Of a stretch of DNA of 64,000 bases, positions 51,716-61,546 are shown piece by piece (within the stretch, counting starts at the first letter, position 1; each line of letters starts with the position of its first letter). This DNA comes from JAXDTI01 sp034090045 (lineage in GTDB: Bacteria; Actinomycetota; Actinomycetes; Actinomycetales; Actinomycetaceae). The notes beneath the pieces were generated by a model. The model ran no database searches, had not been told where the DNA came from, and saw nothing but the letters and a program-made list of their open reading frames with translations. The position numbers were made by a program, and so were the translations under genes. The stretch lies in assembly GCA_034090045.1 (NCBI GenBank), contig JAXDTI010000007.1, positions 1 to 64,000 of the forward strand, in the 5' to 3' direction.

Positions 51716-53251
51716 CTATATCCAGTTTGGCAGCCACATTCTCCATTGCCAATGCGAGTAGGGCAGGTCCGATCCGGTACCCAACGGCAGAAAGAACAGC
51801 GCGCCCGCCAGTACGACAATCAGCGCTATAACTGCTATTGCCTGCGCAAATAGTGGGGTTTCGGTGCGCGTTTCACCCAGGCGTAGCCGTGTTCGCCCCA
51901 GCGATTCTGCGCGCGGCACGATATGTCCGAAGAGTACGCCGAGGGTATAGGTTAAGGCGAGCGCCACAAAGGGGCTTAGCACCACCATATAGAACATAAA
52001 AACCGTGCGTGACCAGTACAGCAGCCACGGCGCCCAGAGTCCCAGGTAGCCACATAGTATGAAACCGGCACGCCAATCCCGTAGCGCAAACGCGCATCCG
52101 ATAACTGTCGCCAATCCAACCAGCCCCGTCCACCACAGCAGCGGGTTTCCGAGTGCTGTTACCGCCTGCACCAGGTAATCTCCCTGTTCGCCTTGGGGTT
52201 TTTCGAAAACCATTGAGGTTGGACGCAAATCCAGCAGCCACTGTAGCGGGTTTGCCTGGTAGGGGTGCGGAGAGGTTACGCCCTTGTGAAATGTCAGTAT
52301 GTCTCGCTGATAGCGCACCCAATCGGCGAGCAGTCCCTGCCCGGTGGCTCCGCGCCCCCAGGATCCGGGTGCCATGAACCACGGCAACCAGCCGACTATA
52401 TAGGCGATAACCGCAGGGGGAACCAGGTACAGGAAAGCTGGAACACCGCCTCGTAACACCCCGAATCCCAGGGCTTTCATTACCGGAAAACCACCTTGCC
52501 AGCGTGCCGTTACCTCTCGTACCACTATGAACAATCCGCAGAGGGCGAGGGCGTATGCAGCAGACCATTTCACTGCCGCCCCGGCACCGAAAAACACCCC
52601 TGAAAGCACCAGCCACCAGCGAAAACCCGTCCCTATGTGCCATTTGTTTCCGGTGTGGGTGCCCCCGTTCCATAGCGCGTCAGCCAGGCGCGGGCGGGTG
52701 GTGCGAAAGTCGTGTGCGAGCGTCCAGAAACCCGCAAGTACCAGGGTGGCGAGAAAAACATCGAGCAACCCGATTCGTGACATCGCCACGTGCAGGGTGT
52801 CGGTTGCCGTGAACACGCCGGCAACGGCGACCAGCGTCACGGAACGAAACAGCTGCCAAGCGATCGCGCAGGTCAACCAGACTCCCAGAGTGCCGAAGAG
52901 CGCAGCCATAACTCGCCAGCCGAATGGATTATCGGCACCGAAAATACCCATGCCGACACTGATGAGTGCCTTACCCAGCGGCGGGTGTACCACGAAGGCC
53001 GGATTCGTGGTCATAGCGGAGAAATCACCGGAAGCAAATGCCACGTTCGGGTCTGGTTCCTTTACCCAATCTGCTGGGTAGCCCAATGTCATCTGTGAAT
53101 ATGCGTCTTTCACATAGTAGGTTTCATCGAAGAGAATTTTATGCCAGCGATCCAGGTGGGTCAGCCGAATAACCGCAGCTAGTATCACGACGGCAGCGGT
53201 GGTGGCATAGTATTGCCAGTTACGCGCTACTCTTTGAAGTGTCGCCGTCAT
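51716..53251 (-). CDS. pmt: Protein O-mannosyltransferase (GT39, PMT family)
   Basis: The 511-residue membrane protein has about eleven helices. LDRWHKILFDETYYVKDAYS near residue 35-54 contains the DE motif of the first outside loop, followed by NPAFVVHPPLGKALI and a second loop with HPYQANPLQWLLDLRP. PMT enzymes mannosylate secreted proteins from polyprenol-phosphate-mannose, acting with Sec export. It is divergent from rsmI, the conserved order in Actinobacteria. Confidence 0.93.
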   Translation of the reverse strand: MTATLQRVARNWQYYATTAAVVILAAVIRLTHLDRWHKILFDETYYVKDAYSQMTLGYPADWVKEPDPNVAFASGDFSAMTTNPAFVVHPPLGKALISVGMGIFGADNPFGWRVMAALFGTLGVWLTCAIAWQLFRSVTLVAVAGVFTATDTLHVAMSRIGLLDVFLATLVLAGFWTLAHDFRTTRPRLADALWNGGTHTGNKWHIGTGFRWWLVLSGVFFGAGAAVKWSAAYALALCGLFIVVREVTARWQGGFPVMKALGFGVLRGGVPAFLYLVPPAVIAYIVGWLPWFMAPGSWGRGATGQGLLADWVRYQRDILTFHKGVTSPHPYQANPLQWLLDLRPTSMVFEKPQGEQGDYLVQAVTALGNPLLWWTGLVGLATVIGCAFALRDWRAGFILCGYLGLWAPWLLYWSRTVFMFYMVVLSPFVALALTYTLGVLFGHIVPRAESLGRTRLRLGETRTETPLFAQAIAVIALIVVLAGALFFLPLGTGSDLPYSHWQWRMWLPNWI

Positions 53252-53344
53252 GCTCCCAGCCTAGCGTCTGCGATGTCGCCGGTGCCGGTCGTTTCGATGG
53301 TGTGGGAAAATAGGGGAGTGGAGAAAGGGCTTTTTAACTGGGTG

Positions 53345-54262
53345 ATGCTCAGCGAGGAGTTGCTGCAGTGCTACAGGCTGCCGGTCGGCGTGATTTCGCT
53401 GGCTGCAACCCCGATAGGGAACCTCGGGGATGCTTCACTGCGGCTGTGTGTAGCCCTCGCCACCGCCGACCTGATAGCCGCCGAGGACACCCGCACCACC
53501 AGGGAACTTGCCGCGAAACTCGGGGTGCGAATCAGTGGGGAGATGCTCGCCTATCACAACCATAACGAGGTCGATGCGGCGAAAGAGATTATCGCAGCCG
53601 CCGCGGCTGGCAGCGCCGTGCTGGTGGTTTCCGATGCCGGGATGCCGGGGGTATCTGACCCGGGATTCCGGGTTGTTCAGGCGGCTTGCGCAGCCGGTGT
53701 TGAAGTCCGGGTAATACCCGGCCCGTCAGCACCAATAGCTGCTCTCGCGATTTCGGGGTTGCCCAGCGACAGGTTCCTTTTCGCCGGTTTTCTGCCCCGT
53801 AGCGGTGTCGCTCGCAGCCGAGTTTTACAGGGGCTTGTCGGGGAGACTGCGACACTGTTGTTCCTGGAATCCCCTAATCGGTTGGCGGGGACATTAGCGG
53901 ACTTGGCTGAGGCTTTCGGTGCTGAACGGCGTGCCGCAGTGGCTCGTGAAATCACCAAAAAATTTGAGGAAGTGCGTCGCGGAACCCTAACTGAACTGGG
54001 TGAGTGGGCGGCAAATGGGGTGCGCGGCGAAATAGTTTTAGTGGTTTCCGGTGCTGACAGTAGCATCGATGTTGATACCGCCCAGCACGCAAGCTACGCT
54101 TCCCCGGCATTGAACACGGAGGAACTGTCCATGAAAGTCCAGGAACTCACCGAACTTGGGGTGCGCCGAAAAGATGCCGCACGTTGGCTCGCACACACCT
54201 GGGGAGAGGGCAATTTGAGCGCAAATTCCCTGTATAAAGCCAGTTTGGGGACGCGACAATGA
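53345..54262 (+). CDS. rsmI: 16S rRNA (cytidine-1402-2'-O)-methyltransferase RsmI
   Basis: The 305-residue SAM-dependent enzyme has GVISLAATPIGNLGDASLR near the N-terminus, LIAAEDTRTTREL, the VVSDAGMPGVSDPG motif (near 98-111), VIPGPSAPIAALAISGLPSD and FLFAGFLPR, all typical. ATG 53345 fits the family start, though the ribosome-binding site is weak and an in-frame GTG at 53318 is possible. The stop overlaps the next ATG (ATGA), so it heads a coupled unit with the small membrane protein and hypF. Confidence 0.92.
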   Translation: MLSEELLQCYRLPVGVISLAATPIGNLGDASLRLCVALATADLIAAEDTRTTRELAAKLGVRISGEMLAYHNHNEVDAAKEIIAAAAAGSAVLVVSDAGMPGVSDPGFRVVQAACAAGVEVRVIPGPSAPIAALAISGLPSDRFLFAGFLPRSGVARSRVLQGLVGETATLLFLESPNRLAGTLADLAEAFGAERRAAVAREITKKFEEVRRGTLTELGEWAANGVRGEIVLVVSGADSSIDVDTAQHASYASPALNTEELSMKVQELTELGVRRKDAARWLAHTWGEGNLSANSLYKASLGTRQ

Positions 54263-54498
54263 AATTTTTACAGATCGTGTGTTCGGTGTTGGAGATCATT
54301 TTTGGTGGCGCGGCACTGATCTGTTTCATTCTCAGCTATTTCCGTGACACCTATCTGTGTTTTTCTCTCGGCCTGGCGGCATTCGTGATTTGGTTGGTCG
54401 TGAAACTTCTCGACCACCTGGTTGTGCGTCGCCGCCCGCTACGCAACTTTTTTTGGAATATCCGTGACGATGGCGATACCAAGAGGAACACCAAGTGA
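54259..54498 (+). CDS. 79-residue membrane protein between rsmI and hypF
   Basis: The product has two hydrophobic helices (VCSVLEIIFGGAALICFILSY and LCFSLGLAAFVIWLVVKLL) and a basic, tryptophan-containing tail. No family is recognised. The start overlaps the rsmI stop by 4 nt and its own stop overlaps the hypF start by 4 nt, so all three are translationally coupled. The exact overlaps on both sides argue that it is a real gene. Confidence 0.75.
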   Translation: MKFLQIVCSVLEIIFGGAALICFILSYFRDTYLCFSLGLAAFVIWLVVKLLDHLVVRRRPLRNFFWNIRDDGDTKRNTK

Positions 54499-56972
54499 AA
54501 ATGATTCGGCGCCGCTACTTGATGTCTGGCATCGTGCAGGGAGTGGGTTTTCGGCCGCAGGTCGCGCGGGTTGCCGGACGCTGGCCCGTCACCGGCTTTG
54601 TAGGTAACGATGACCTGCGGGTGTTTATTGAGGTTCAGGGTGATTCCACAGACCTTGACGGTTTCATAGGCGATTTTTTGGACGATTTACCGCCCTTGGC
54701 GAAAGTGCTAGCCATCGAGAGCACTGATATCCAGGTGTTGCCTGGTGAAAGTGCCTTTACCATCGTGCAATCCCGCCGGGAATCCGGTGCCCGCACCCTC
54801 ATACCGCCCGATGTTGCTACCTGCCGGGACTGTCGTGCCGACATCGCAGACCCTGAGAACCGCCGTTTCGGTTATGCTTTCACCACCTGCACAAACTGTG
54901 GTCCGCGACTGTCTATTATTGAAGACTTGCCGTATGACAGGCCACTCACAACGATGCGTGAGTTCCCGATGTGCCCCGAATGTGCCGCCGAGTATTCCGA
55001 CCCGGACGACCGGCGCTATCACGCGCAGCCGATTTCCTGTTACGCCTGTGGGCCGCACCTGTGGCTGGTTGATGCTAACGAAGTGCCCGCTGCTAGCCCT
55101 GATCCTTTCGCTGAGGACGATCCTGTGCCTGCCGAACTGTGGGACGGTTCCCGTGGTGGACGTGATTTGGCTGCCCAAGAGGCGGTGATCGCTGAGTTTC
55201 AACATCGTATTCGAGCAGGTCAGATAGTCGCGGTAAAGGGGATAGGCGGGTTCCATTTGCTCTGTGATGCCGGTAATGCTCAGGCGGTGACGCGACTGCG
55301 GCAACGCAAACACCGTGACGGTAAGCCTTTCGCTGTGATGGTTCCTGATTTGGCCGCGGCCCGTCAGATTGTGCAGGTCAGTGCGGCGGTTGCCGAGTTG
55401 CTGACCGGCCCTGAACACCCGATAGTGCTATTGGCGAAAGTTTCCGACTCCGGGGCTGATACCGGTGCCGCCCAGGAGTGTGCTCCGGGGTTGGCGCGGC
55501 TCGGGGTGATGCTCGCCTATAGCCCGCTGCACCTGCGGCTACTTGACGGTTTAGGGCCGGTTGTAGCAACTTCCGGGAACTTTTCTAGTGAGCCGCTTTG
55601 CTATGAGAACCGGCAGGCGCTGGCTCGTCTGACCGGTATTGCGGATGCGTTTGTTCTGCACAACCGGGGTATCGCGGTTCCTGTCGAGGATTCTGTAATA
55701 CAGTTGGATTCGGCTGTGGCGAACACGGTGTTTATTCGTCGTTCGCGCGGCTATGCACCATCTCCGGTAATGCTCCCGGCAGCTAAACACGGTGCCGGGG
55801 TGCCGGGAACTAAAGGTGCCGTGGTGCTCGGGGTTGGCGGCGAACTGAAAAACACTTTCTGTCTGGTTCGGGACGGTATGGCGTTTGTGAGCGCTCATAT
55901 CGGCGACATGGGATCCTATGAATCGCAGGTGGCTTTTGATGCGGCGATGCGACAGCTCCTTGGGATGCATCGGGAACAGCCAGGCATTGTGGTTTGTGAC
56001 GCGCACCCGAACTATGCGACTTCCGCATGGGCGGAGCGATACGTGAATCAGGAGCGCTCTAAAGGTCGCGAAGTGCAGTTGTACAGGCTGCAACATCACC
56101 GTGCACACGCCCTATCGCTGCTCGCCGAAAACGGTGAACATCGCGCTGTTATCGCCGCGCTCGATGGCACCGGTTACGGTGAGGACGGTCAGGTTTGGGG
56201 ATCCGAGATTTTTACCTGCGACTTGGATGTGTCCAATCCGTTGACGGCAGATTCGATGCTGCAGCGAACCTGGCATTTACCGTATTTCCCGCTGGTGGGT
56301 GGCGATTTGGCTGTTAAAGAACCCTGGCGGCTCGCGGCGCTACTACTGGATACGCTGGGGGTCAAGGTGCCAACAGATTCACCGTTCAAGGAGTACCTGG
56401 ATTCGGTTGCCGGCGCGACCTATAAAACCGTTTTAGAGCAGGCGAAGCAGCCCAGAAACCCGGTTTTGGTTGATTCGGTTGGACGCTATTTTGATGCGGC
56501 AAGTGCGCTGCTCGGTATCTGTGAGGTAGCGACATATGAAGCCGAGCCTGCCGTGTTATTGCAGCAGGCAGCACAGGATTACCTAAGCGAAGCGCCGGAC
56601 TCTGCCCCGGTGTGCACAGCGGGGAGTGGGGATAGCCAAAACCGTGTCCGTGACCTGATTGTTTCCCTCGTTTCCGCTAACTCGACCGGCTCAGCGGCTT
56701 GGGCTTTTCATCGGGGTATGGCGGCGATCATCGCCGATGAAATGATTGCTGCCGCCCATGCAGCCAACATTGATGCTGCTGGTATAACCGGCGGATCCGC
56801 GGTAAATACAGTGCTCACTGGCATGATTGTGGAGCGGTTACGGACCGCCGGTTTGCGGGTTCTCGGCCACAGGCAGGTTCCGCCAAATGATGGTGGCCTG
56901 TCTCTCGGCCAAGCCTACTATGGAGCCCTAATCGCCATGAGCGGCATATCGGGCGAGCCGGACGCGCCATGA
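54495..56972 (+). CDS. hypF: Carbamoyltransferase HypF
   Basis: The 825-residue protein supplies the cyanide ligands of NiFe hydrogenase from carbamoyl phosphate. It has an N-terminal acylphosphatase domain (GIVQGVGFRPQVARVAG), two zinc-finger-like pairs (CRDCRADIADPENRR, CTNCGPR, CPECAAEYSDPDDRRYHAQP, CYACGPH), a YrdC-like domain (IVAVKGIGGFHLLCDA to LARLGVMLAYSPLH) and a Kae1-like carbamoyltransferase domain with HHRAHALSLL, ALDGTGYGEDGQVWGSE and ITGGSAVNTVL. It is far from hypC-hypD (33 kb), in a unit with rsmI. GTG 54495 overlaps the preceding stop. Confidence 0.95.
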   Translation: MKMIRRRYLMSGIVQGVGFRPQVARVAGRWPVTGFVGNDDLRVFIEVQGDSTDLDGFIGDFLDDLPPLAKVLAIESTDIQVLPGESAFTIVQSRRESGARTLIPPDVATCRDCRADIADPENRRFGYAFTTCTNCGPRLSIIEDLPYDRPLTTMREFPMCPECAAEYSDPDDRRYHAQPISCYACGPHLWLVDANEVPAASPDPFAEDDPVPAELWDGSRGGRDLAAQEAVIAEFQHRIRAGQIVAVKGIGGFHLLCDAGNAQAVTRLRQRKHRDGKPFAVMVPDLAAARQIVQVSAAVAELLTGPEHPIVLLAKVSDSGADTGAAQECAPGLARLGVMLAYSPLHLRLLDGLGPVVATSGNFSSEPLCYENRQALARLTGIADAFVLHNRGIAVPVEDSVIQLDSAVANTVFIRRSRGYAPSPVMLPAAKHGAGVPGTKGAVVLGVGGELKNTFCLVRDGMAFVSAHIGDMGSYESQVAFDAAMRQLLGMHREQPGIVVCDAHPNYATSAWAERYVNQERSKGREVQLYRLQHHRAHALSLLAENGEHRAVIAALDGTGYGEDGQVWGSEIFTCDLDVSNPLTADSMLQRTWHLPYFPLVGGDLAVKEPWRLAALLLDTLGVKVPTDSPFKEYLDSVAGATYKTVLEQAKQPRNPVLVDSVGRYFDAASALLGICEVATYEAEPAVLLQQAAQDYLSEAPDSAPVCTAGSGDSQNRVRDLIVSLVSANSTGSAAWAFHRGMAAIIADEMIAAAHAANIDAAGITGGSAVNTVLTGMIVERLRTAGLRVLGHRQVPPNDGGLSLGQAYYGALIAMSGISGEPDAP

Positions 56973-56997
56973 GCGAATGCGGCGATAGGTTAGTTTC

Positions 56998-57702
56998 ATG
57001 GCGCGACAAACGAAAGCGGTTTATTGGCGGAGACGTATCATTGCGTTGCTGGTTATCGCACTGCTAGCCGTGCTGGTTGTTTACGGGGTGCGTGCCGCAG
57101 TCTCCATGTTCACGGCGGTTCGCGAAACCCGCGCAACCGCTCAACAGTCTGCCGCGAAAGAAACCGAAATTGTTGTCCCCGTTAAATGTGACCTGGCGAA
57201 CCTACAGTTGACGCTCTCCGGGGCAGATGCCACGATCACAGCCGGGACGATCCTGGAGAACACGCTGACTCTGGTGAACCTGAAACCGGAACAGCCCTGC
57301 TATCTAGACCTGGCTGATATAGACCTAGGGATCGTAGTGACCAGCGGTAATGACGAAGTCTGGAACTCTGCGACCTGCGCTAACGATGAGAGTAAACGGG
57401 TGCTGCTCGCCGAGGGGCTCGAGTATTCTTTCAACTCGAACTGGCAGGCAAATCGTTTTAAGGAATGCAACGCCGGGACAGTACTCGCAGCTGGAACCTA
57501 CAGGGTTGTGCCCTATATGTCCGGTGGGGAACCGAACATATCTGATGCGGAAACATCCGATACTCAAAACCCGGATGAAACGTCACAAAACCAGGCGAAA
57601 TCGGATACCCGGGAGGCGGTCCCCGACCTGCGGGGTGTACGAGTGATAACGCTCACCGACCCTCCTAAACCGAAACCCACTGCCACGAAAAAAGACAGCT
57701 GA
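56998..57702 (+). CDS. Membrane-anchored extracytoplasmic protein, function unknown
   Basis: The 234-residue protein has a basic N-terminus, one membrane helix (about 13-36), and an outside domain with four cysteines in a beta-rich pattern (VPVKCDLANLQLTLSG, LKPEQPCYLDLADIDL, NSATCANDES, RFKECNAGTVLAAGTYRVVP), likely forming two disulfides. A Ser/Asp/Gln-rich linker leads to a short C-terminal strand and a Pro/Lys tail. The order helix, CxxxL, late cysteine and GTYRV resembles actinobacterial DUF4232-like envelope proteins, but I would not assign a family firmly. It lies 25 nt after hypF and ends 27 nt from radA. Confidence 0.75.
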   Translation: MARQTKAVYWRRRIIALLVIALLAVLVVYGVRAAVSMFTAVRETRATAQQSAAKETEIVVPVKCDLANLQLTLSGADATITAGTILENTLTLVNLKPEQPCYLDLADIDLGIVVTSGNDEVWNSATCANDESKRVLLAEGLEYSFNSNWQANRFKECNAGTVLAAGTYRVVPYMSGGEPNISDAETSDTQNPDETSQNQAKSDTREAVPDLRGVRVITLTDPPKPKPTATKKDS

Positions 57703-57729
57703 GCGGTCGCCGGGTGTGTTCGACCCCTG

Positions 57730-59151
57730 TCAATCCGCGGTTTCCCGCCGGGGCAGTGAGATACCGGCAGCCTCCGCGATCGTCGTCACCGGATAAACCT
57801 GCATCCCCTCTGGAACCCGCAGTTCAGCGGAACCTTTCTGCGGAACAATCGCTGTCTGAAAGCCCAGGCGGGCAGCCTCCTGCAAACGGCGCTGCACCCC
57901 GACTGCTCCCCGCACTTCCCCGGTGAGACCAACCTCCCCGAACGCAACCATGCGGCTGACCGGTTCACGATTCCATGCCGCCGAGAGCACCGCTAACGCC
58001 ACCGCTAAATCAACTGCCGGTTCGCTGGTGCGGGCACCTCCCACGGTCGAAACATAAACATCGCAGCTACGCAGGTCTACACGCATCCGGGCCTGTAAAA
58101 CCGCGAGTATCATGGCGGTGCGAGCCCCGTCCATACCGACCGTGGTGCGTCTCGGTGACGGCCCGCCCGGTGCGACCAGTGCCTGAATCTCGGTGGGCAT
58201 AGGTCGGTGCCCCTCTAGGGTTACCGTCACGCAGGTGCCCGGCACCGGTTCCGCCGTCTCCGACAGGAACAGTCCCGACGGGTCGGGCAGCTCCGTGATT
58301 CCCGCTTCACCGATCTGGAAACAGCCAACCTCGTCAGTCGGTCCGTAACGATTCTTTACTGAACGTAGCATCCGCAGGCTCGAATGGCGTTCTCCCTCGA
58401 AATAGCACACCACATCGACCAGGTGCTCCAACACTCTGGGGCCTGCAATACCGCCACTCTTCGTGACGTGCCCGACCAGCAGCACCGGCATGTTTCGCGT
58501 TTTTGCTTCCTGAATGATTCCGGATGTGACCGCCCGCACCTGCGAGACGCCCCCGGCTGCACCCTCCACATTCGCTGAAGAAATCGTCTGCACCGAATCG
58601 AGAATCAGCAACCCCGGCTCAACAGCCTGTACCTGTCCGAGTACCCGAGCCAAATCATTTTCCCCGGCGAGCAGCAGGTTCGACTCCGATGCTGCTATTC
58701 GTTCTCCACGCAGCCGCACCTGCGAAACCGACTCTTCGCCCGTGATATACAGTGCCGGTTTCTCACCTCGGGCAGCAAAACGTGACGCTACCTCCAGCAG
58801 CAGGGTCGATTTCCCGATACCCGGTTCCCCGGCGAGCAGTATCACTGCGCCAGGAACGATGCCGCCACCCAAAACCCGATCCAGCTCGCCTATACCGCTT
58901 CCGGAAGCGTCAGCAGAATCAACGTCCACCTCGGTAATCGCCTGTGCCGGTAGCTCGGGCACTATCGGAGCCGGGGCTCGACCCGCCCCGCCGCCGAGCG
59001 TGGAGCCGGACCCGAACGCCGACCCTTTACCGGAGGGCTCATGAAACTCCTGGAGGGTCCCCCACTCGCCACAAACCCGGCATTGACCAGCCCATTTCGG
59101 GAAAGTATTGCCGCATTCGGCACACATATAAACCGTTTTCGCCTTTACCAT
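57730..59151 (-). CDS. radA: DNA repair protein RadA
   Basis: The 473-residue protein has a C4 zinc finger (CAECGNTFPKWAGQCRVCGEW), a RecA-like ATPase with Walker A GEPGIGKST (near 92-100), the RadA-specific KNRYGPTDEVG motif (near 245) and a C-terminal Lon-protease-like domain (SEPAVDLAVALAVLSA, GEVGLTGEVRGA). RadA helps branch migration and processing of recombination intermediates. ATG 59151 is the family start; upstream in-frame codons add unrelated residues. Confidence 0.95.
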   Translation of the reverse strand: MVKAKTVYMCAECGNTFPKWAGQCRVCGEWGTLQEFHEPSGKGSAFGSGSTLGGGAGRAPAPIVPELPAQAITEVDVDSADASGSGIGELDRVLGGGIVPGAVILLAGEPGIGKSTLLLEVASRFAARGEKPALYITGEESVSQVRLRGERIAASESNLLLAGENDLARVLGQVQAVEPGLLILDSVQTISSANVEGAAGGVSQVRAVTSGIIQEAKTRNMPVLLVGHVTKSGGIAGPRVLEHLVDVVCYFEGERHSSLRMLRSVKNRYGPTDEVGCFQIGEAGITELPDPSGLFLSETAEPVPGTCVTVTLEGHRPMPTEIQALVAPGGPSPRRTTVGMDGARTAMILAVLQARMRVDLRSCDVYVSTVGGARTSEPAVDLAVALAVLSAAWNREPVSRMVAFGEVGLTGEVRGAVGVQRRLQEAARLGFQTAIVPQKGSAELRVPEGMQVYPVTTIAEAAGISLPRRETAD

Positions 59152-59248
59152 GATTCCACCATATCGGGCACCTCCTACATTTTTATTTCTGCGCCGGTCA
59201 TGCCGGGTTCCCATCCTCCCCGTCGCCTCCCGCGAGTAGCATAGAGAC

Positions 59249-59917
59249 ATGGCGAAAAAAGACCACAAGCCCACCGGCACCCTGGTCATCGGGTTGGGGC
59301 GTTTCGGAATGGCGGTTGCCGCGACCCTGACGAAACTCGACCGTGAAATCCTCGCCGTCGAGCAGTCCGGTCGGATAATCCAGCAACTACAGGGGCGATT
59401 CCCGATGGTTCAAGCTGACGCTACCAGCATGGATGCCCTAGAACAGTTGGGTGCGGCAGAGTTCTCCAGTGCAGTTGTCGGAGTCGGCACCTCCCTCGAA
59501 GCCTCCGTCCTCATCACAGCAAACCTCGTTGACATAGGTATGCCCTCAATATGGGCAAAAGCTATCTCCCTGGAACATGGGCGCATCCTGAAACGTATCG
59601 GTGCTCACCACGTGGTCTATCCGGAGTTTGATGTTGGTCAGCGTACCGCACATCTCGTGGACGGGCGGATGCTCGACTATATCGAAATGGATCGCCGCGG
59701 ATTCTCTATAGTTAAAATGCGTCCCCCAAAGGAGACACACGGTTTTACGCTCGGAGAGCTGGATATCGACGGGAAATACGGGGTGCGGGTTGTCGGCGTC
59801 ATGAGCCCCGGCGAACCATTCGAGTATGCGACTTCCCAAACCCGTATCGAATCCGGAGATATCATCATTGTTTTCGGTGACGCAGATCTTTTGGAGGCTT
59901 TCGCGCAGCGTCCTTGA
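59249..59917 (+). CDS. trkA: TrkA/KtrA-type potassium channel regulatory subunit
   Basis: The 222-residue cytoplasmic protein has an RCK_N Rossmann domain with LVIGLGRFGMAVAATL (near 12-27) and the acidic end of strand 2 (AVEQ), and a C-terminal RCK_C domain (SIVKMRPPKETHGFTLGEL to IIIVFGDADLLEAF). It should gate the adjacent TrkH-type K+ transporter in response to nucleotides. The two genes face each other, an uncommon order because many relatives have them co-directional. Confidence 0.92.
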   Translation: MAKKDHKPTGTLVIGLGRFGMAVAATLTKLDREILAVEQSGRIIQQLQGRFPMVQADATSMDALEQLGAAEFSSAVVGVGTSLEASVLITANLVDIGMPSIWAKAISLEHGRILKRIGAHHVVYPEFDVGQRTAHLVDGRMLDYIEMDRRGFSIVKMRPPKETHGFTLGELDIDGKYGVRVVGVMSPGEPFEYATSQTRIESGDIIIVFGDADLLEAFAQRP

Positions 59918-59984
59918 ACCGACCTGTGAATATCCAGGACGCGACTTGACTTAAAAAGCTGTTGATATTCAACGATCCTTGGTT

Positions 59985-61337
59985 TCAGCCGATGGACGGG
60001 GCTTCTTCCGGCATCCGAATAACCCGGCGACGTTGCCTGATGGCCAGCGCCGTTGCCACCGTCATAATGCCGGTACGCCCCGCAAACATCAGTGCCGCCA
60101 ACACATATTTTGCCTCAGGTGGCAGGTCGGGAGTGATCCCGGTGGATAAACCCACCGTAGCGAATGCCGAAATCACCTCGAAACCGATAACATCCAGCGA
60201 ATACTCGGTGACCTGCAGCAAATAGAAAATCGACACCGCTACCAGCGTGGCCCCCATCATCGTTACCGCGACCGCCAGGCGAACCGTGGAATCCGGGATA
60301 CGCCGGTGGAAAGCCTCCGTATCACGGTCGCCGCGTGCCTCCGCAACAATCGCCAAAACCATTACAGCCAGGGTCGTCACCTTTATGCCGCCGGCGGTGG
60401 ATGCCGAACCGCCACCAATAAACATGAGCACGTCTATCAGGAACCAGGAGCCGCGTGTCATTGCACCTATATCAATCGTGGTCAGCCCAGATGAACGCGA
60501 ATTTACTCCGAAAAGCAGTGCCGTCTGGATTTTCTCGGAGAGGTTAAGCTGACCGAAAGTACCGGCATTGTTCCATTCAGACGCGGCCACCATCACGACT
60601 GCAGCACCAGCAAGTATCATATAGGTCGTAATCGTCAGTTTCGAGTGCAGCGACAGGTGTCGAGGACGCCGCCAGTTACGTGACAGGTCCTGCATCACCG
60701 GGAAACCGAGCGCCCCAAAAAGTGTTCCAAACAGTATAGGCATGGTGATGAACCAGTCTCCCACGTGGGGAGACAGCCCTTCCGGTAGGGTTACGAACCC
60801 GGCGTTGTTGAATATCGAAACCGACATGAATAATGCGTTCCAAAACGCTGATGGGCCCGATTCGCCCAGCGCCAACAGTCTCGGCAACAGGATCGCGAAA
60901 AGCGCTACCTCCACCGACAGCGAGGTGATTACCGCTGCCTTGATAACTGAACCAACGTCACCCAGCCGAGTTGATTGCTGCTCTTTGGCGATGATTATGC
61001 GCTGGGTCAAGCCCACGTGCCGTGACACCGCCAACGCCAGGATTGAGGCGAGCGTCATTACACCCAGACCGCCGATTTGGATGGAGAGCAGGATCACTAG
61101 CTGCCCGAATGGTGACCAGTATGTGGCGGTATCCACCGTGGTTAAACCGGTGACGCACACCGCCGAGGTCGCGGTGAAAAGCGAATCGGAGAACTCCGGT
61201 CGCTGCAGGTCACGAGCGGCAAGTGGCAGCTGTAGCAGCAATGTTGAAAGCGCCACAATACTCGCGAAAACCGCTAAGGTCAGGCGTGCTGGCGAGTTTT
61301 TCGCCAGCTTATCCACCCAGTCCCGCAGCCGTTTCAT
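59985..61337 (-). CDS. trkH: TrkH/KtrB-family potassium uptake protein
   Basis: The 450-residue membrane protein has the four-fold MPM repeats of Trk/Ktr/HKT transporters with selectivity-loop sequences SAVCVTGLTTVDTATY, NAGFVTLPEGLS, NSRSSGLTTIDIG and SAFATVGLSTGITPDL. It imports K+ with its TrkA-type partner at 59249. GGAGGA lies 5 nt before ATG. TGAATATC/GATATTCA form an inverted repeat in the 67-nt gap between the two convergent genes. Confidence 0.93.
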   Translation of the reverse strand: MKRLRDWVDKLAKNSPARLTLAVFASIVALSTLLLQLPLAARDLQRPEFSDSLFTATSAVCVTGLTTVDTATYWSPFGQLVILLSIQIGGLGVMTLASILALAVSRHVGLTQRIIIAKEQQSTRLGDVGSVIKAAVITSLSVEVALFAILLPRLLALGESGPSAFWNALFMSVSIFNNAGFVTLPEGLSPHVGDWFITMPILFGTLFGALGFPVMQDLSRNWRRPRHLSLHSKLTITTYMILAGAAVVMVAASEWNNAGTFGQLNLSEKIQTALLFGVNSRSSGLTTIDIGAMTRGSWFLIDVLMFIGGGSASTAGGIKVTTLAVMVLAIVAEARGDRDTEAFHRRIPDSTVRLAVAVTMMGATLVAVSIFYLLQVTEYSLDVIGFEVISAFATVGLSTGITPDLPPEAKYVLAALMFAGRTGIMTVATALAIRQRRRVIRMPEEAPSIG

Positions 61338-61546
61338 GGTGTCCTCCTGCGTTGACGCATTTCAAAGCCCGCCGCTAAACCTGTAAATCCCGTAGAGGCG
61401 AGGACAATCAACCTTGAGAGGGGCTATTTTCCTGCCTGCTTCGATGCTACACTTAAAAACCGGAGACAATTACTGCTGTGGCTCATGTTAAACTGTGTGA
61501 AGTAACACCGCCGCAACGCGAGAACTTAAATGAGAATGGATGGGGT

